The notes under the pieces: generated by a model
The model's database searches: none
Seen by the model: only the letters and a program-made list of their open reading frames with translations
What the model was told of the DNA's origin: nothing
Assembly (NCBI RefSeq): GCF_018122735.1
Contig: NZ_JAGRRD010000001.1
Span: 4,052,565-4,116,564 of the forward strand
DNA from: Azoarcus sp. L1K30
GTDB lineage: Bacteria; Pseudomonadota; Gammaproteobacteria; Burkholderiales; Rhodocyclaceae
Reading direction: 5' to 3'
Length of the DNA stretch: 64,000 bases
Program-made: the position numbers and the translations under genes
Part shown: one piece after another, positions 36,144 through 45,849 of the stretch
How positions within the stretch are numbered: position 1 is the first letter of the stretch
Layout of the letters: every line of letters starts with the position of its first letter

Positions 36144-37100
36144 GTGCGACTGCGACATATCGAAGTGTTCCGGGCGGTCATGCTCAGCGGCTCGGTAAGC
36201 GGTGCGGCGCGCATGCTGCATGTGTCGCAACCGGTCGTGTCGCGGGTACTCCGGCATGCTGAGGCGACGCTCGGCTTCGCGCTCTTCGAGCGCACCGGTG
36301 GACGCCTCTCTCCCGCGCCCGAGGCCGAGGCGCTGTTGGTTCAGGTCAAGCGTGCCTATGCCGAAATCGAACGTATCGACACGCTGGCGGCCAATCTTCG
36401 GCGTGGTGCGTCGGGGCTGCTGCGCGTGGCGGCGACGCCGTCGCTGGCTTCACAGCTGCTTCCGGATACCCTGTGCGCCTTGGGGGCGAAACACCCTGAC
36501 GTGCAATGCGACCTGTGGGCGATCCACACCCGCGACATCGAGGAGCATCTGCTGGCGCTCGAAATCGACGCCGGTATTGCGCTCGAACCACCGGCGCATG
36601 TCGCGATCAGCGCATCGGTACTGTGCGAGAGTGAAGTCATGCTGGCGGTGCCATGCGCCTGGCTGGAAGGGCGTCGCGTGGTCGATGACTTCGGGTGGCT
36701 GCAGTCGCGCCCCTGCGTCACGCTTTCGGACGCGACCCCGCTGGGCGAAGCCTTGGCCACGTTGCTCGATGCTGCCGGGTGGCGGGTGCGGGAGGCGTTT
36801 CGAGTGCAGACCTACGTTCTGGCCGGCGCACTGGTGGAAAAGGGGTTGGCCTATGCCTTTGTCGATGGATTCACGGCCGCCACGCTCGACCCGGCACGCG
36901 TGTCGCGAGTCCGGCTCACGCCCACCGTTCCGGTTCAACTCAGGCTCATGCGGGCGGCGAACGCGGCGCCTTCGGTCCTGCTCGGCAGTTTTGGCCACAT
37001 GCTGGGCATTGCGGCCACGAAGCAGCTCGAGCAGCTCGCTGCCAGCATGAAGCAGGCGCCACTGGATCTTCGTGGCGGTGCCGGCCGTCAGGGCGACTAG
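36144..37100 (+). CDS. LysR-family transcriptional regulator
   Basis: 318-aa LysR regulator with HTH SGSVSGAARMLHVSQPVVSR (about residues 15-34). GTG 36144 is the start; the HTH begins too early for a later one. Divergent from dadA, so it likely controls D-amino acid use. Its TAG stop overlaps the stop of the convergent dehalogenase gene in a CTAG palindrome. Confidence 0.9.
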   Translation: MRLRHIEVFRAVMLSGSVSGAARMLHVSQPVVSRVLRHAEATLGFALFERTGGRLSPAPEAEALLVQVKRAYAEIERIDTLAANLRRGASGLLRVAATPSLASQLLPDTLCALGAKHPDVQCDLWAIHTRDIEEHLLALEIDAGIALEPPAHVAISASVLCESEVMLAVPCAWLEGRRVVDDFGWLQSRPCVTLSDATPLGEALATLLDAAGWRVREAFRVQTYVLAGALVEKGLAYAFVDGFTAATLDPARVSRVRLTPTVPVQLRLMRAANAAPSVLLGSFGHMLGIAATKQLEQLAASMKQAPLDLRGGAGRQGD

Positions 37101-37801
37101 GCTTCGAGCGCTGACGCAAGTTCAATCAGGCTTGCGCAGGAGACATCCACGGTCGTGCCGGCGACTGTCTCGCCCTTGCCCGGCCCGTATTCGTTCGGGC
37201 GCGCGATGAAGGCGGTTCGCAAGCCGGCCTCGGCTGCGGCCGCGAGGTCGGCGGTGTGGGCTGCCACCATCATGGTTTCGGCGGGGGTGAGGTCGAAGGC
37301 ATCGGCAGCGGTGAGATAGACGACCGGCTTTGGCTTGTAGTCGCGCGCGAGTTCGGCGCCGAGGATGGCATCCCAAGGCAAGTCGTTGCGGCGGGCGAGG
37401 TCTACCATCAGCGAGATGTTGCCGTTCGAGCACGGGGCGAGCCGGAACTTCGCCTTGAGGCGATGCAAGCCCTGCGCCACATCCGGCCAGGCGTCGAGCC
37501 GGTGCCATGCGAGGTTGAGCGCGTGTCGTGTCGCTTCTTCGACCCGGTCCAGTCCGGCACGTTCGAGCACGATATCCAGATTGCGGCGGTGCAGGCGGTC
37601 GAGCTTGCAGAACGGGATACGACCGCAGCGGACCTCCTCCATGGCAGGCTCGTATTCGTTGCGCCAGGCATCGGCGAATGCCAGCCAGTCGGTGTCGATG
37701 CCATGCGGTGCCAGCGCCGCGCGGGTTTCGCGTGCAATGGAGCCGCGCCAATCGACCAGGGTGCCGAAGACATCGAAGACGAGCGCCTTGACCTGATGCA
37801 T
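37097..37801 (-). CDS. Type II haloacid dehalogenase-like hydrolase
   Basis: 234-aa HAD hydrolase. The nucleophile motif VFDVFGTLVDWRGS (Asp10) and the motif II/III segments APCSNGNISLMVDLARR and YKPKPVVYLTAAD match (S)-2-haloacid dehalogenases of type II. These hydrolyse L-2-haloacids, though many homologues are phosphatases. Start ATG 37801; an upstream ATG adds a basic unrelated stretch. It follows the MFS transporter gene (37824) by 22 bp on the same strand, so the two may share a transcript. Confidence 0.86.
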   Translation of the reverse strand: MHQVKALVFDVFGTLVDWRGSIARETRAALAPHGIDTDWLAFADAWRNEYEPAMEEVRCGRIPFCKLDRLHRRNLDIVLERAGLDRVEEATRHALNLAWHRLDAWPDVAQGLHRLKAKFRLAPCSNGNISLMVDLARRNDLPWDAILGAELARDYKPKPVVYLTAADAFDLTPAETMMVAAHTADLAAAAEAGLRTAFIARPNEYGPGKGETVAGTTVDVSCASLIELASALEA

Positions 37802-37823
37802 GCTTCCCCCGGGGCGTTGTTCG

Positions 37824-39032
37824 TCAAGTCTGTGCGCTGTGCGCCAGACCCATTGCCGCTGCGGCATCGCGTTTCTCGACGACCTTGAGCACCAGCAACA
37901 GGGCCGTGCCGACCACCATGACCGCGGCTGCCAGGTAGAGGCCGGCGTTGTAGCTGCCGAGCTGCGCTGCGAGCCAGCCGGTGGCGGCCGGGCCGATGAT
38001 CTGCGCGGCGCCGTAGGAGAGCGTCATCTTGCCCATCATCTTCGCCGGGCGTGTCGGGTAGTAGCGGCCGGCCATGGTCAGCACCAGGCTCACCATGCCG
38101 ATGAAGGTGCCGCCGAACAGCAGCGCTCCGAAGATCGCGGCAAACAGTCCGCCCACCATCACCGGCAGCAGGATGCCGACGATCTGCAGCACCGCCGCCA
38201 GTATCAAGGCGTTGAGATCACCGGTGCGCCGCGCGATCAGGTCCCAGTTGAAGCACGCCGGCGTGGCAGCGATGCCGATGGCCATGAATACCAGCGTCCC
38301 CTGGCCGCCGAGGCCGGGCAGGCGGTCGACGATGGCGACGATGAAGGTGGCACTGACCACGTAGCCGACACCGGCACAGAAATAGGCCGCCATGAATATA
38401 CGCATGAACAGCGGGCTGGGCGGCTTGTCCACCAGCTTCTGACCGCTCTTGGTCAGACCGCTGCTGTCCGGAGGGGGGAGCCAGCGCAGCGCCGGATACA
38501 GCAACAGGCAGCCGATGACGGTGAACGCGAACCACTGCTCGCGCCAGTCGAGCCAGCGGCTCATCACCGCCACCGCAATCGCACACCCGGCGATGCCGAT
38601 GCCGATGCCGGCGAAGTGGATGCCCAGCTCGCTGCGGTGGTTGTGACGGATCAGCCAGTTCAGGATCAGCCCGGTGCCGAGCAGCATGCCCGCGGCACTG
38701 CTGAGGCCGGCAAAAAAGCGTGAAATCGCCCACACGGTGACATCGGTGCTGAAGCCCATCAGCGCCGTGCTGAGGATCGCGACCACCATGCCGATGCGGT
38801 ACAGCCTGTCCTTGAGTACGAGGTCGCTGATCAATGAGGCGATGATCGCGCCGCCCAGGTAGCCGGCATAGTTGATGGCGGCCAGCCACCCCGCTTCGGC
38901 CACGCCGAGCCCCGCCTGCTGCTGCATCAGCGGCAGAAGAGGCGTGTACGAAAAGCGGGCCACGCCCAGCACCAGAATGAGACTGAAGATGCCGGCGCTG
39001 AGTACTTTGAGGCGTTGTCTCTGATCGCTCAT
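37824..39032 (-). CDS. MFS transporter, YbfB/YjiJ family
   Basis: 402-aa inner-membrane transporter with about twelve helices, opening GVARFSYTPLLPLMQQQAGL, the signature of the YbfB/YjiJ branch (PF06779). Substrate not known. Divergent from a LysR gene with a clear LysR-type palindrome in the 101-bp gap, and followed by a haloacid dehalogenase gene, which could hint at uptake of a halogenated or other organic acid. Confidence 0.87.
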   Translation of the reverse strand: MSDQRQRLKVLSAGIFSLILVLGVARFSYTPLLPLMQQQAGLGVAEAGWLAAINYAGYLGGAIIASLISDLVLKDRLYRIGMVVAILSTALMGFSTDVTVWAISRFFAGLSSAAGMLLGTGLILNWLIRHNHRSELGIHFAGIGIGIAGCAIAVAVMSRWLDWREQWFAFTVIGCLLLYPALRWLPPPDSSGLTKSGQKLVDKPPSPLFMRIFMAAYFCAGVGYVVSATFIVAIVDRLPGLGGQGTLVFMAIGIAATPACFNWDLIARRTGDLNALILAAVLQIVGILLPVMVGGLFAAIFGALLFGGTFIGMVSLVLTMAGRYYPTRPAKMMGKMTLSYGAAQIIGPAATGWLAAQLGSYNAGLYLAAAVMVVGTALLLVLKVVEKRDAAAAMGLAHSAQT

Positions 39033-39063
39033 GGTCTGCGTCTATGGTTCTTTGTACCGCTAC

Positions 39064-39078
39064 CTTAGACAGGCTAAG
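39064..39078. promoter_or_regulatory. Palindrome CTTAG-N5-CTAAG, LysR operator candidate
   Basis: CTTAGACAGGCTAAG has perfect 5-bp arms and the LysR T-N11-A spacing (T39065 to A39077). It lies 31 bp before the MFS transporter start and 56 bp before the LysR start, as expected for a shared operator. Confidence 0.6.
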
Positions 39079-39133
39079 ATATCTGTGCAAATGATTTGTT
39101 TAGATTTGAGTGTTCTGTATTGGAGATATTGTC

Positions 39134-39979
39134 ATGGAGCTCGTCGCGCTACGCACGTTTCAGGCGGTGGTCGAAGAGGGCGGCATTCTGGCCGCCTCGC
39201 GCAAGCTCAACACCGTGCAGTCCAATGTGACCAACCGCATCCAGCGCCTGGAGCAGGAGCTTGGCGCGGAGCTGTTCTTTCGCAAGGGACGCGGCATGGA
39301 GCTGGCGCCGTCGGGGCGGGTGTTGCTCGATTACGCACGCCAGATGCTGCAGCTCGAACGCCAGACCAGTGCCGCCGTACGCCAGGTGGGTGAGAGCACC
39401 GGCGAACTGCGCGTGGGGTCGATGGAGACCTTTGCCGCGCTGCACCTGCCGGCGGCGATGAAGGCGGTGCGCGCCGCCCACCCTGGGCTCGAGCTGCGGG
39501 TGCAGACCAGCACCAGTGCGTCACTGGCTGAAATGGTGCTCGAACACAAACTCGATTGCGCCTTCGTCGCCGGGCCGGTCATGCATGCCGAGCTTCGCTT
39601 CGACGAACTGGTGGTGGAAGAACTGGTCCAGGTCAGTGCGCCTGGCACCAACCCGGTCAGCCAGCCGCTGATCGTGTTTCGCGAGGGCTGTGCCTACCGA
39701 ACGCGCGCGCTGTCGTGGCAGCGCGCGTCGGGCAATGCGATGGCCGATGCGATGGAGTTCGGCACGCTCGAGGGGATTCTCGGCTGCGTTGCCGTCGGCC
39801 TGGGGTGGACCTTGATGCCGCGGCGGGTGGTCGAGCAGTCCGTGCATTTTTCCGGGCTGGTGATCGAAACCCTGCCCGAGGAGTTTGCACGCGTGCCGAC
39901 CGGCATGATCCGACTGCGCTCGGCCTTGCCGATGGCCGCGCTGGAAACCCTCGCGGGTGCCGTGCGCACGGCGAACTGA
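39134..39979 (+). CDS. LysR-family transcriptional regulator
   Basis: 281-aa LysR regulator (HTH GGILAASRKLNTVQSNVTNR, about residues 17-36). Start ATG 39134 rather than upstream candidates, because the HTH occupies the extreme N-terminus in the family. Divergent from the MFS transporter; convergent with the ABC-F gene at 40034. Related to regulators that control DMT/MFS export. Confidence 0.9.
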   Translation: MELVALRTFQAVVEEGGILAASRKLNTVQSNVTNRIQRLEQELGAELFFRKGRGMELAPSGRVLLDYARQMLQLERQTSAAVRQVGESTGELRVGSMETFAALHLPAAMKAVRAAHPGLELRVQTSTSASLAEMVLEHKLDCAFVAGPVMHAELRFDELVVEELVQVSAPGTNPVSQPLIVFREGCAYRTRALSWQRASGNAMADAMEFGTLEGILGCVAVGLGWTLMPRRVVEQSVHFSGLVIETLPEEFARVPTGMIRLRSALPMAALETLAGAVRTAN

Positions 39980-40033
39980 GGGCGCGCGACAGGCACGGAA
40001 GACCAGGGCACGGCAAACGGCGCAGGCGTCCGC

Positions 40034-41971
<1,938 letters not shown>

Positions 41972-42363
41972 GCTGGTGAAACTCCGGTGGATGTTCTGAC
42001 GGCAGCTTGCTGCCGTCAGAACGGTAAATCGATGATGTGGCGCAAGTTCCTCCGCTGCCATGCGGGTAAGCGCATATGCGTCCGCACGGGTAGCAGGCCA
42101 GGGCCGCGAAATCTTGCCGGGCGGCCAGGCGCCGACGGAACGGGGCATCGGGCTGCTGCCGGTTCGACGCGTGGGCGCAAGTATAAAGCAGTCGATCGGG
42201 GATGTCGGGCGCAACGCGTCGTGGGCGGGGCCGACCGCAACCGCAGCGCGTGTCGATTCTTGTTCTTGCTCAAGGATTCAGGTGTCGGACGAAGGCACGA
42301 TGCGCAGCCATGCGTAGCCGGCCGCATGAAAAGTCCGGACCAACCCTGATGGAAGAGACCACG
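41972..42363. other. 392-bp divergent region between ABC-F and DUF2249 genes
   Basis: No gene seen. It holds the perfect inverted repeat at 41993-42022 close to the ABC-F start and, on the other side, an FNR-like sequence TTGTTCTTGCTCAA at 42260-42273 (8 of 10 matches to TTGAT-N4-ATCAA). The rest is GC-rich without recognisable structure. Confidence 0.5.
41993..42022. repeat. Perfect 30-bp inverted repeat in the ABC-F leader
   Basis: Arms GTTCTGACGGCAGC and its exact complement, 14 bp each, separated by TT. The repeat ends 22 bases before the ABC-F ATG and about 9 bases before its GGAG motif. In RNA it would be a very stable hairpin; in DNA a cruciform or strong operator. No T-tract follows on the minus strand. 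Confidence 0.75.
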
Positions 42364-42687
42364 ATGTTCGATACCACTGTCTACCCCTTTGATGCGCGTG
42401 GCGTTGCCAAGCGCTTTCGCCATGCCGCCATCTTCGGCGCACTCGAAGCGTTGGCCGATGGCGAAACCATGCGCTTCGTCAATGACCATGACCCCCTGCC
42501 GCTGCTCGAACAGATCCGCCAGCGCTATGGCCGCCAGGTCGGCATTGCCTATATCGCTCGCGAGCCGGGCAACATCGTCATCGACTTCAGTGTCCAGGTC
42601 GGTGAGGCGACGGCGGCCGATGCAGGCGCCGGTAGCGCTGCCGGAAGCTGTGGCGGCGGCAATGGTTGCGGTTGCTCGGGCGGCTGA
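42364..42687 (+). CDS. DUF2249 domain protein with Cys-rich tail
   Basis: 107-aa protein of the DUF2249 family, small TusA-like proteins found in denitrification and nitric-oxide-stress clusters, often fused to or beside hemerythrins. The PLLEQIRQRYGRQVGIAYIARE segment is characteristic (given as one motif in parts: PLLEQIRQRYG, AYIAREPGN). It ends in a Gly/Cys-rich tail CGGGNGCGCSGG that may bind a metal. Start ATG 42364 has GGAAGAG at ideal spacing; ATG 42349 has none. A weak FNR-type box lies 91 bp upstream. Confidence 0.8.
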   Translation: MFDTTVYPFDARGVAKRFRHAAIFGALEALADGETMRFVNDHDPLPLLEQIRQRYGRQVGIAYIAREPGNIVIDFSVQVGEATAADAGAGSAAGSCGGGNGCGCSGG

Positions 42688-42693
42688 ATCGAC

Positions 42694-43497
42694 TCAGGTC
42701 CCGCGTCGTGGCCGGAACTGGCGGGTGTCGCGGTAGTAATCGGCACACTCGCTGTCCGCCACCACGCCCGGCACGCCCAGCAAAGGCAGGGGCGACAGCG
42801 AGCGGGGCGTGAGATCCGTGTCGTGCCCGGCAAGGTGGGCGGCCAGCCACGCATCGCATTCGGCCTGCGCCTCGGGCGGCGGAAGGTACAACCAGTGTGC
42901 GTCGACGACGCGGTAGATGGCTTTGGCGCACAGGCCGACAAAGGGGTTGCGCAACTGGTCCCAGATGCCGTGGCCGATGACGAGAAAACGGGTTGTCGCC
43001 AACAGTTGTGCTCGCTGGCGCCAGAACACCTCCTCCCACGCATGTGCGGCAAGCCCGTCGATGATCGCGGGCGCGGACGACACCACGACGATGCCGCACT
43101 CGTCGAACTGGGTCAGTGCATCGCGCAGCGGTCCGCGTCCGCTGACGGTTGCGGTGTGACGCAGCCCTTGAGCGCGCAGGTGCAGGGCATTGCAGCAGTG
43201 CTTGGTGCGCGGCCACACACACCAGGCCAGCGCATTGAAGTAATCGTGCCAGTCGTGCGCACGTGTCGGTACTTCTCCGGTGTTGAAGATATGTTCCTCG
43301 TAGGCAGTCAGCCCCGGCGTCGGTGGCACGAAGCGGATGGGCATGCCGCCGCCGCTGCGTGTGCCTTGCTGCAGCAGGGCGTCGAGGTGTTCGGGCGGCG
43401 GTAGCACTGCGTCGACATGTCGCCCGAGGCGTTCCGCGATGGGCTCGAAGAGGGGGCGCCCGGCGAGGGCGGCGGGCGCATCGGATGTGAACGACAT
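42694..43497 (-). CDS. DUF3025 domain protein
   Basis: 267-aa protein of unknown function, DUF3025 family. The conserved core HDWHDYFNALAWCVWPRTK and the segment FVLIGHGIWDQL-like (here FLVIGHGIWDQLRNPF) identify it. No signal peptide or membrane segment. Convergent with the DUF2249 gene, only 6 bp between stops. ATG 43497 is used; ATG 43533 is also in frame. Confidence 0.85.
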   Translation of the reverse strand: MSFTSDAPAALAGRPLFEPIAERLGRHVDAVLPPPEHLDALLQQGTRSGGGMPIRFVPPTPGLTAYEEHIFNTGEVPTRAHDWHDYFNALAWCVWPRTKHCCNALHLRAQGLRHTATVSGRGPLRDALTQFDECGIVVVSSAPAIIDGLAAHAWEEVFWRQRAQLLATTRFLVIGHGIWDQLRNPFVGLCAKAIYRVVDAHWLYLPPPEAQAECDAWLAAHLAGHDTDLTPRSLSPLPLLGVPGVVADSECADYYRDTRQFRPRRGT

Positions 43498-43747
43498 CCC
43501 TGTTCCGTTCCTGAGTGAAAGCCGTCCTGCCACGGCGGACGATGGCGTGAGTCGAGAAGCGCAAGGATAACAGCCGTACGCGCAGACGATGCGAGCGGCT
43601 TGCGCCGGGTATCACGCCGTCACATTGATGTAACACGGCTGCGCGATGCTCTCAGGGTTTCGGCCCGCGTCCTGCTTCCGTGCCTGCCCGGGCACGCGGT
43701 TGGCATCGTGGTGCTGATCCCCCCGATCGAACCGGCGTGCGCTGAAT

Positions 43748-44380
43748 ATGTCCTCCAGAATGCCGTACAAGCCTTTCCCCGCGCTCAAGCTGCCCCTATT
43801 GGTCGAGGGCGTACGCAGTCTTCCGCCGACTTCGCACGAGGCAGAACGCTGGCATGTGGAATGGCGGGCTCCCGATGGCAGCAGACTCGTATTGCGCCCG
43901 GTGTGTCCGGCCGACGTCGGCAAGTCGCGCGCCTTCCTGCGCGACCTGTCCTTCGGTGCGCGCTATTTTCGCTTCGGGCGGGGGGATTTCCAGTTCGCCG
44001 AGTCGGAACTGCGTGCCTTGTGTTGCCCGGATCCGAAAGAGTGCGCCGACTTCATCGTGCTGGCCTGCACCGGTGCCGACGAAACCGAGATTGCCGCCGC
44101 CCGCTATTGCATCGAGCCCGACGGTCGGCAATGCGAGTTCGCCATCGTAGTGGCGGATGCCTGGCAGCGCAGCGGGGTCGGACGCAAATTGATGGACGTG
44201 CTGATCCGGAGTGCCGGCAACCGCGGTCTCCGCACCATGAACGGACAGGTGCTTGCCAGCAATACGCGCATGCTCGCGTTTGTCGAGCGTCTGGGCTTCG
44301 AAATCGAGGCGTGCCCGTCCGGTTCGCCGGTGCGCACGGTCCGCAGGGCGCTTGCGGCCGATGCCTCGAAGATGGGGTGA
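43748..44380 (+). CDS. GNAT-family N-acetyltransferase
   Basis: 210-aa acetyltransferase. The acetyl-CoA-binding motif A reads EFAIVVADAWQRSGVGRKLMDVL (Q/RxxGxG/A within WQRSGVG), followed by the NTRMLAFVERLGFE motif B. The first 50 residues are an extra N-terminal stretch. Substrate not predictable; homologous single domains occur fused to acyl-CoA synthetase-like acetyltransferases. A longer plus-strand frame that overlaps it is a shadow. ATG 43760 is an alternative start. Confidence 0.85.
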   Translation: MSSRMPYKPFPALKLPLLVEGVRSLPPTSHEAERWHVEWRAPDGSRLVLRPVCPADVGKSRAFLRDLSFGARYFRFGRGDFQFAESELRALCCPDPKECADFIVLACTGADETEIAAARYCIEPDGRQCEFAIVVADAWQRSGVGRKLMDVLIRSAGNRGLRTMNGQVLASNTRMLAFVERLGFEIEACPSGSPVRTVRRALAADASKMG

Positions 44381-44390
44381 AATGGCTGAA

Positions 44391-44404
44391 TTGATCGCTG
44401 TCAA
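44391..44404 (+). promoter_or_regulatory. FNR/DNR box TTGATCGCTGTCAA with -10-like TAGCAT
   Basis: Nine of ten matches to TTGAT-N4-ATCAA, centred 101 bp upstream of the cytochrome start. A TAGCAT element at 44427-44432 lies at the distance expected for a class II FNR promoter (box at -41.5, start near 44439). It would make the cytochrome gene low-oxygen induced. Confidence 0.65.
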
Positions 44405-44498
44405 TCCATTCCCGGGGTGGGCTCGCTAGCATGTCCGAATGGCCGACGCGACTGCAATGAGTCGGTCTCTCAACCCCAGGAATTGACGGAGATGACAG

Positions 44499-44918
44499 AT
44501 GAACAAGAACACCCTGATCGTGGCTGCAGCGCTTTCGATTTTGCTTGGCGCATGTGGTGAGCAGGATTCGGGCGCGGCGAAGAGCGCGGCCGCACCAGCC
44601 GCGGCTGCCCCCGCTCCGGTAGCCGCCGCGCCGGCGCCGGCCCCCGCACCTGCAGCGCCCGCAAATGCAGCAGGCGAGAGCGTCTATAAGAAGGTCTGCG
44701 CCCTGTGCCATGCGGCGGGCGTGGCCGGTGCACCGATGCCGGGCAACAAGGACGACTGGGGCCCCCGTATCGCCAAGGGCATCGACATCCTTCACAAGCA
44801 CGCGCTCGAGGGCTTTACCGGTGAGAAGGGGATGATGCCCGCCCGAGGTGGCGCGGCGACCCTCAAGGATGAAGAAGTGATGGCCGCGGTCGATTACATG
44901 GTTGGCAAATCGCAATAA
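44499..44918 (+). CDS. Lipoprotein monohaem cytochrome c (c5 type)
   Basis: 139-aa electron carrier. It begins with a lipoprotein signal (SILLGAC, Cys19 lipidated), then an Ala/Pro-rich flexible linker (residues 30-57), then a single c-type haem domain with CALCH at 67-71 and axial Met in GMMPARGG (112-113). Anchored to a membrane on the periplasmic side, it could move electrons to a periplasmic reductase. It is preceded by an FNR-type box, followed by a strong terminator, and faces the nos cluster, so donation to NosZ is plausible but unproven. Confidence 0.9.
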   Translation: MNKNTLIVAAALSILLGACGEQDSGAAKSAAAPAAAAPAPVAAAPAPAPAPAAPANAAGESVYKKVCALCHAAGVAGAPMPGNKDDWGPRIAKGIDILHKHALEGFTGEKGMMPARGGAATLKDEEVMAAVDYMVGKSQ

Positions 44919-44944
44919 TCGCGTCCGGCGGGGCCGGTGAGAGA

Positions 44945-44974
44945 GGGAGGTCCGTCGGACCTCTCTTTTTTTTT
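44945..44974 (+). terminator. Intrinsic terminator after cytochrome c gene
   Basis: GAGGTCC-GTC-GGACCTC forms a perfect 7-bp stem (44947-44963) directly followed by TCT and a run of nine T. It lies 27 bp after the cytochrome stop and also separates it from the convergent nos tail. Confidence 0.92.
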
Positions 44975-44979
44975 GCGAT

Positions 44980-45206
44980 TCAGCGCAGATGCGCAGCGTG
45001 GGCGGCGTCGCGCAGGCGGGCAATGACGTTGGCGTCGATGTCGGCCATGGTCACCACGCGTCCGCGGTACTGCCGAAGGCCGGCAGATCGGAGACCCGCA
45101 TCGGTCCGCGGGCGCCCGCGCCCAGCACGAAGCGGGCATGGTCGACGTCGAGCCGGTGGCCGTTGCGATGATCGGCCACATGACGCCTGGGGCTGCGGTG
45201 GTTCAT
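44980..45206 (-). pseudogene. Broken NosL-like C-terminal fragment
   Basis: From ATG 45206, 51 codons read LDVDHARFVLGAGARGPM and VSDLPAFGSTADA, then hit TGA at 45053-45051. Shifting frame at that point gives VVTMADIDANVIARLRD to a stop at 44980. Together these align to the C-terminal part of NosL (the xxYVxGSxxGPM, LASFxxxxDA and GGRVLRFEEI segments), but a block of about ten residues between DA and RVV is missing. The N-terminal lipoprotein and copper-site half is also absent. The ATG overlaps the stop of the preceding gene (ATGA). I read it as a decayed second nosL; a functional 51-aa product is unlikely. Confidence 0.6.
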
Positions 45207-45577
45207 TGCGAAGCGAACCCCAGTTGCGGGTCTCGCAGCAAGGCCTCGATCAGTACGGACAGGTTGTCGGCCGGGCTGGCATCGGTCCGCGTCAACGGAT
45301 CTGCGACAGCGCGGCCATCTGCGAGATGGAGGTGGTTGGGGCGGGTCGCCAGTGCCGGGTGCGTTGGTGCGGTGTCGATGCCCATCTCGACCGCTTGATC
45401 GCCCGCCTGAAATGTCCAGCGCAGCGAATAGGCGTCGGCTGCGGCGTAACGCACGGTCAGCTGCACACCGTTGTCCAGACTGAGCGCGAGCGCATCCTGT
45501 GTGAGCTGAGGTGTGCCCTGCAGTCGGTCGCCGAAGCGGACCATGAGGTACTCGAGCAGTTCGGGGTGTTGGCTCAT
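45203..45577 (-). CDS. TumE/DUF6516-like small protein
   Basis: 124-aa soluble protein. The central region MGIDTAPTHPALATRPNHLHL followed by ADGRAVADP and SPADNLSVLIEALL resembles the DUF6516 family, toxins of TumE-type toxin-antitoxin systems, in which a D/N-x-APHH...PHHKH pattern is conserved. Here the second His of the first motif and the Lys of the second differ, so activity is uncertain. Its ATG overlaps the stop of the preceding 89-aa gene by one base (TGATG), a strong sign of a coupled pair. Position inside the nos operon tail is unexpected. The family call is from memory of the pattern. Confidence 0.55.
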   Translation of the reverse strand: MSQHPELLEYLMVRFGDRLQGTPQLTQDALALSLDNGVQLTVRYAAADAYSLRWTFQAGDQAVEMGIDTAPTHPALATRPNHLHLADGRAVADPLTRTDASPADNLSVLIEALLRDPQLGFASQ

Positions 45578-45846
45578 CAGCGATTGACCTCCTTCAGGCG
45601 GGCGGCCAGGGCCGCGCGTGCCGCTTCGCAGGTGTCGTCCAGAATGCGCGCGGCGAGATAGCGCTCGTAGGCCGGATGTTCCCCAAGCGTGCCGTCCGCG
45701 ATGCGCGCGAGCAGTGTGGCTTCGTCGGCGGCGCCGGCGCGCGCAAGCACCACCCGGCGGTGCTCTCGCGTCTCGTAGATCACTTTTGCGGTCTGCTGCA
45801 GTTCTTCCGCAATTTCGGGTGACATGTTGTCGTAGATGCTATCCAT
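45577..45846 (-). CDS. Small helical protein, partner of the TumE-like gene
   Basis: 89-aa, charged, all-helical by appearance (EELQQTAKVIYETREHRRVV, then CEAARAALAARLKEVNR), no signal peptide. Not recognised. It starts three bases after the nosL stop and its stop overlaps the next start. The pairing resembles an antitoxin-toxin order, but no DNA-binding motif is evident; a protein-binding antitoxin or an unrelated nos accessory are both possible. Confidence 0.5.
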   Translation of the reverse strand: MDSIYDNMSPEIAEELQQTAKVIYETREHRRVVLARAGAADEATLLARIADGTLGEHPAYERYLAARILDDTCEAARAALAARLKEVNR

Positions 45847-45849
45847 GGC

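Noticed and set aside
43600..44394. Plus-strand frame overlapping the GNAT gene
   Set aside because: Another frame of the same DNA; only the 43748 frame shows GNAT motifs.
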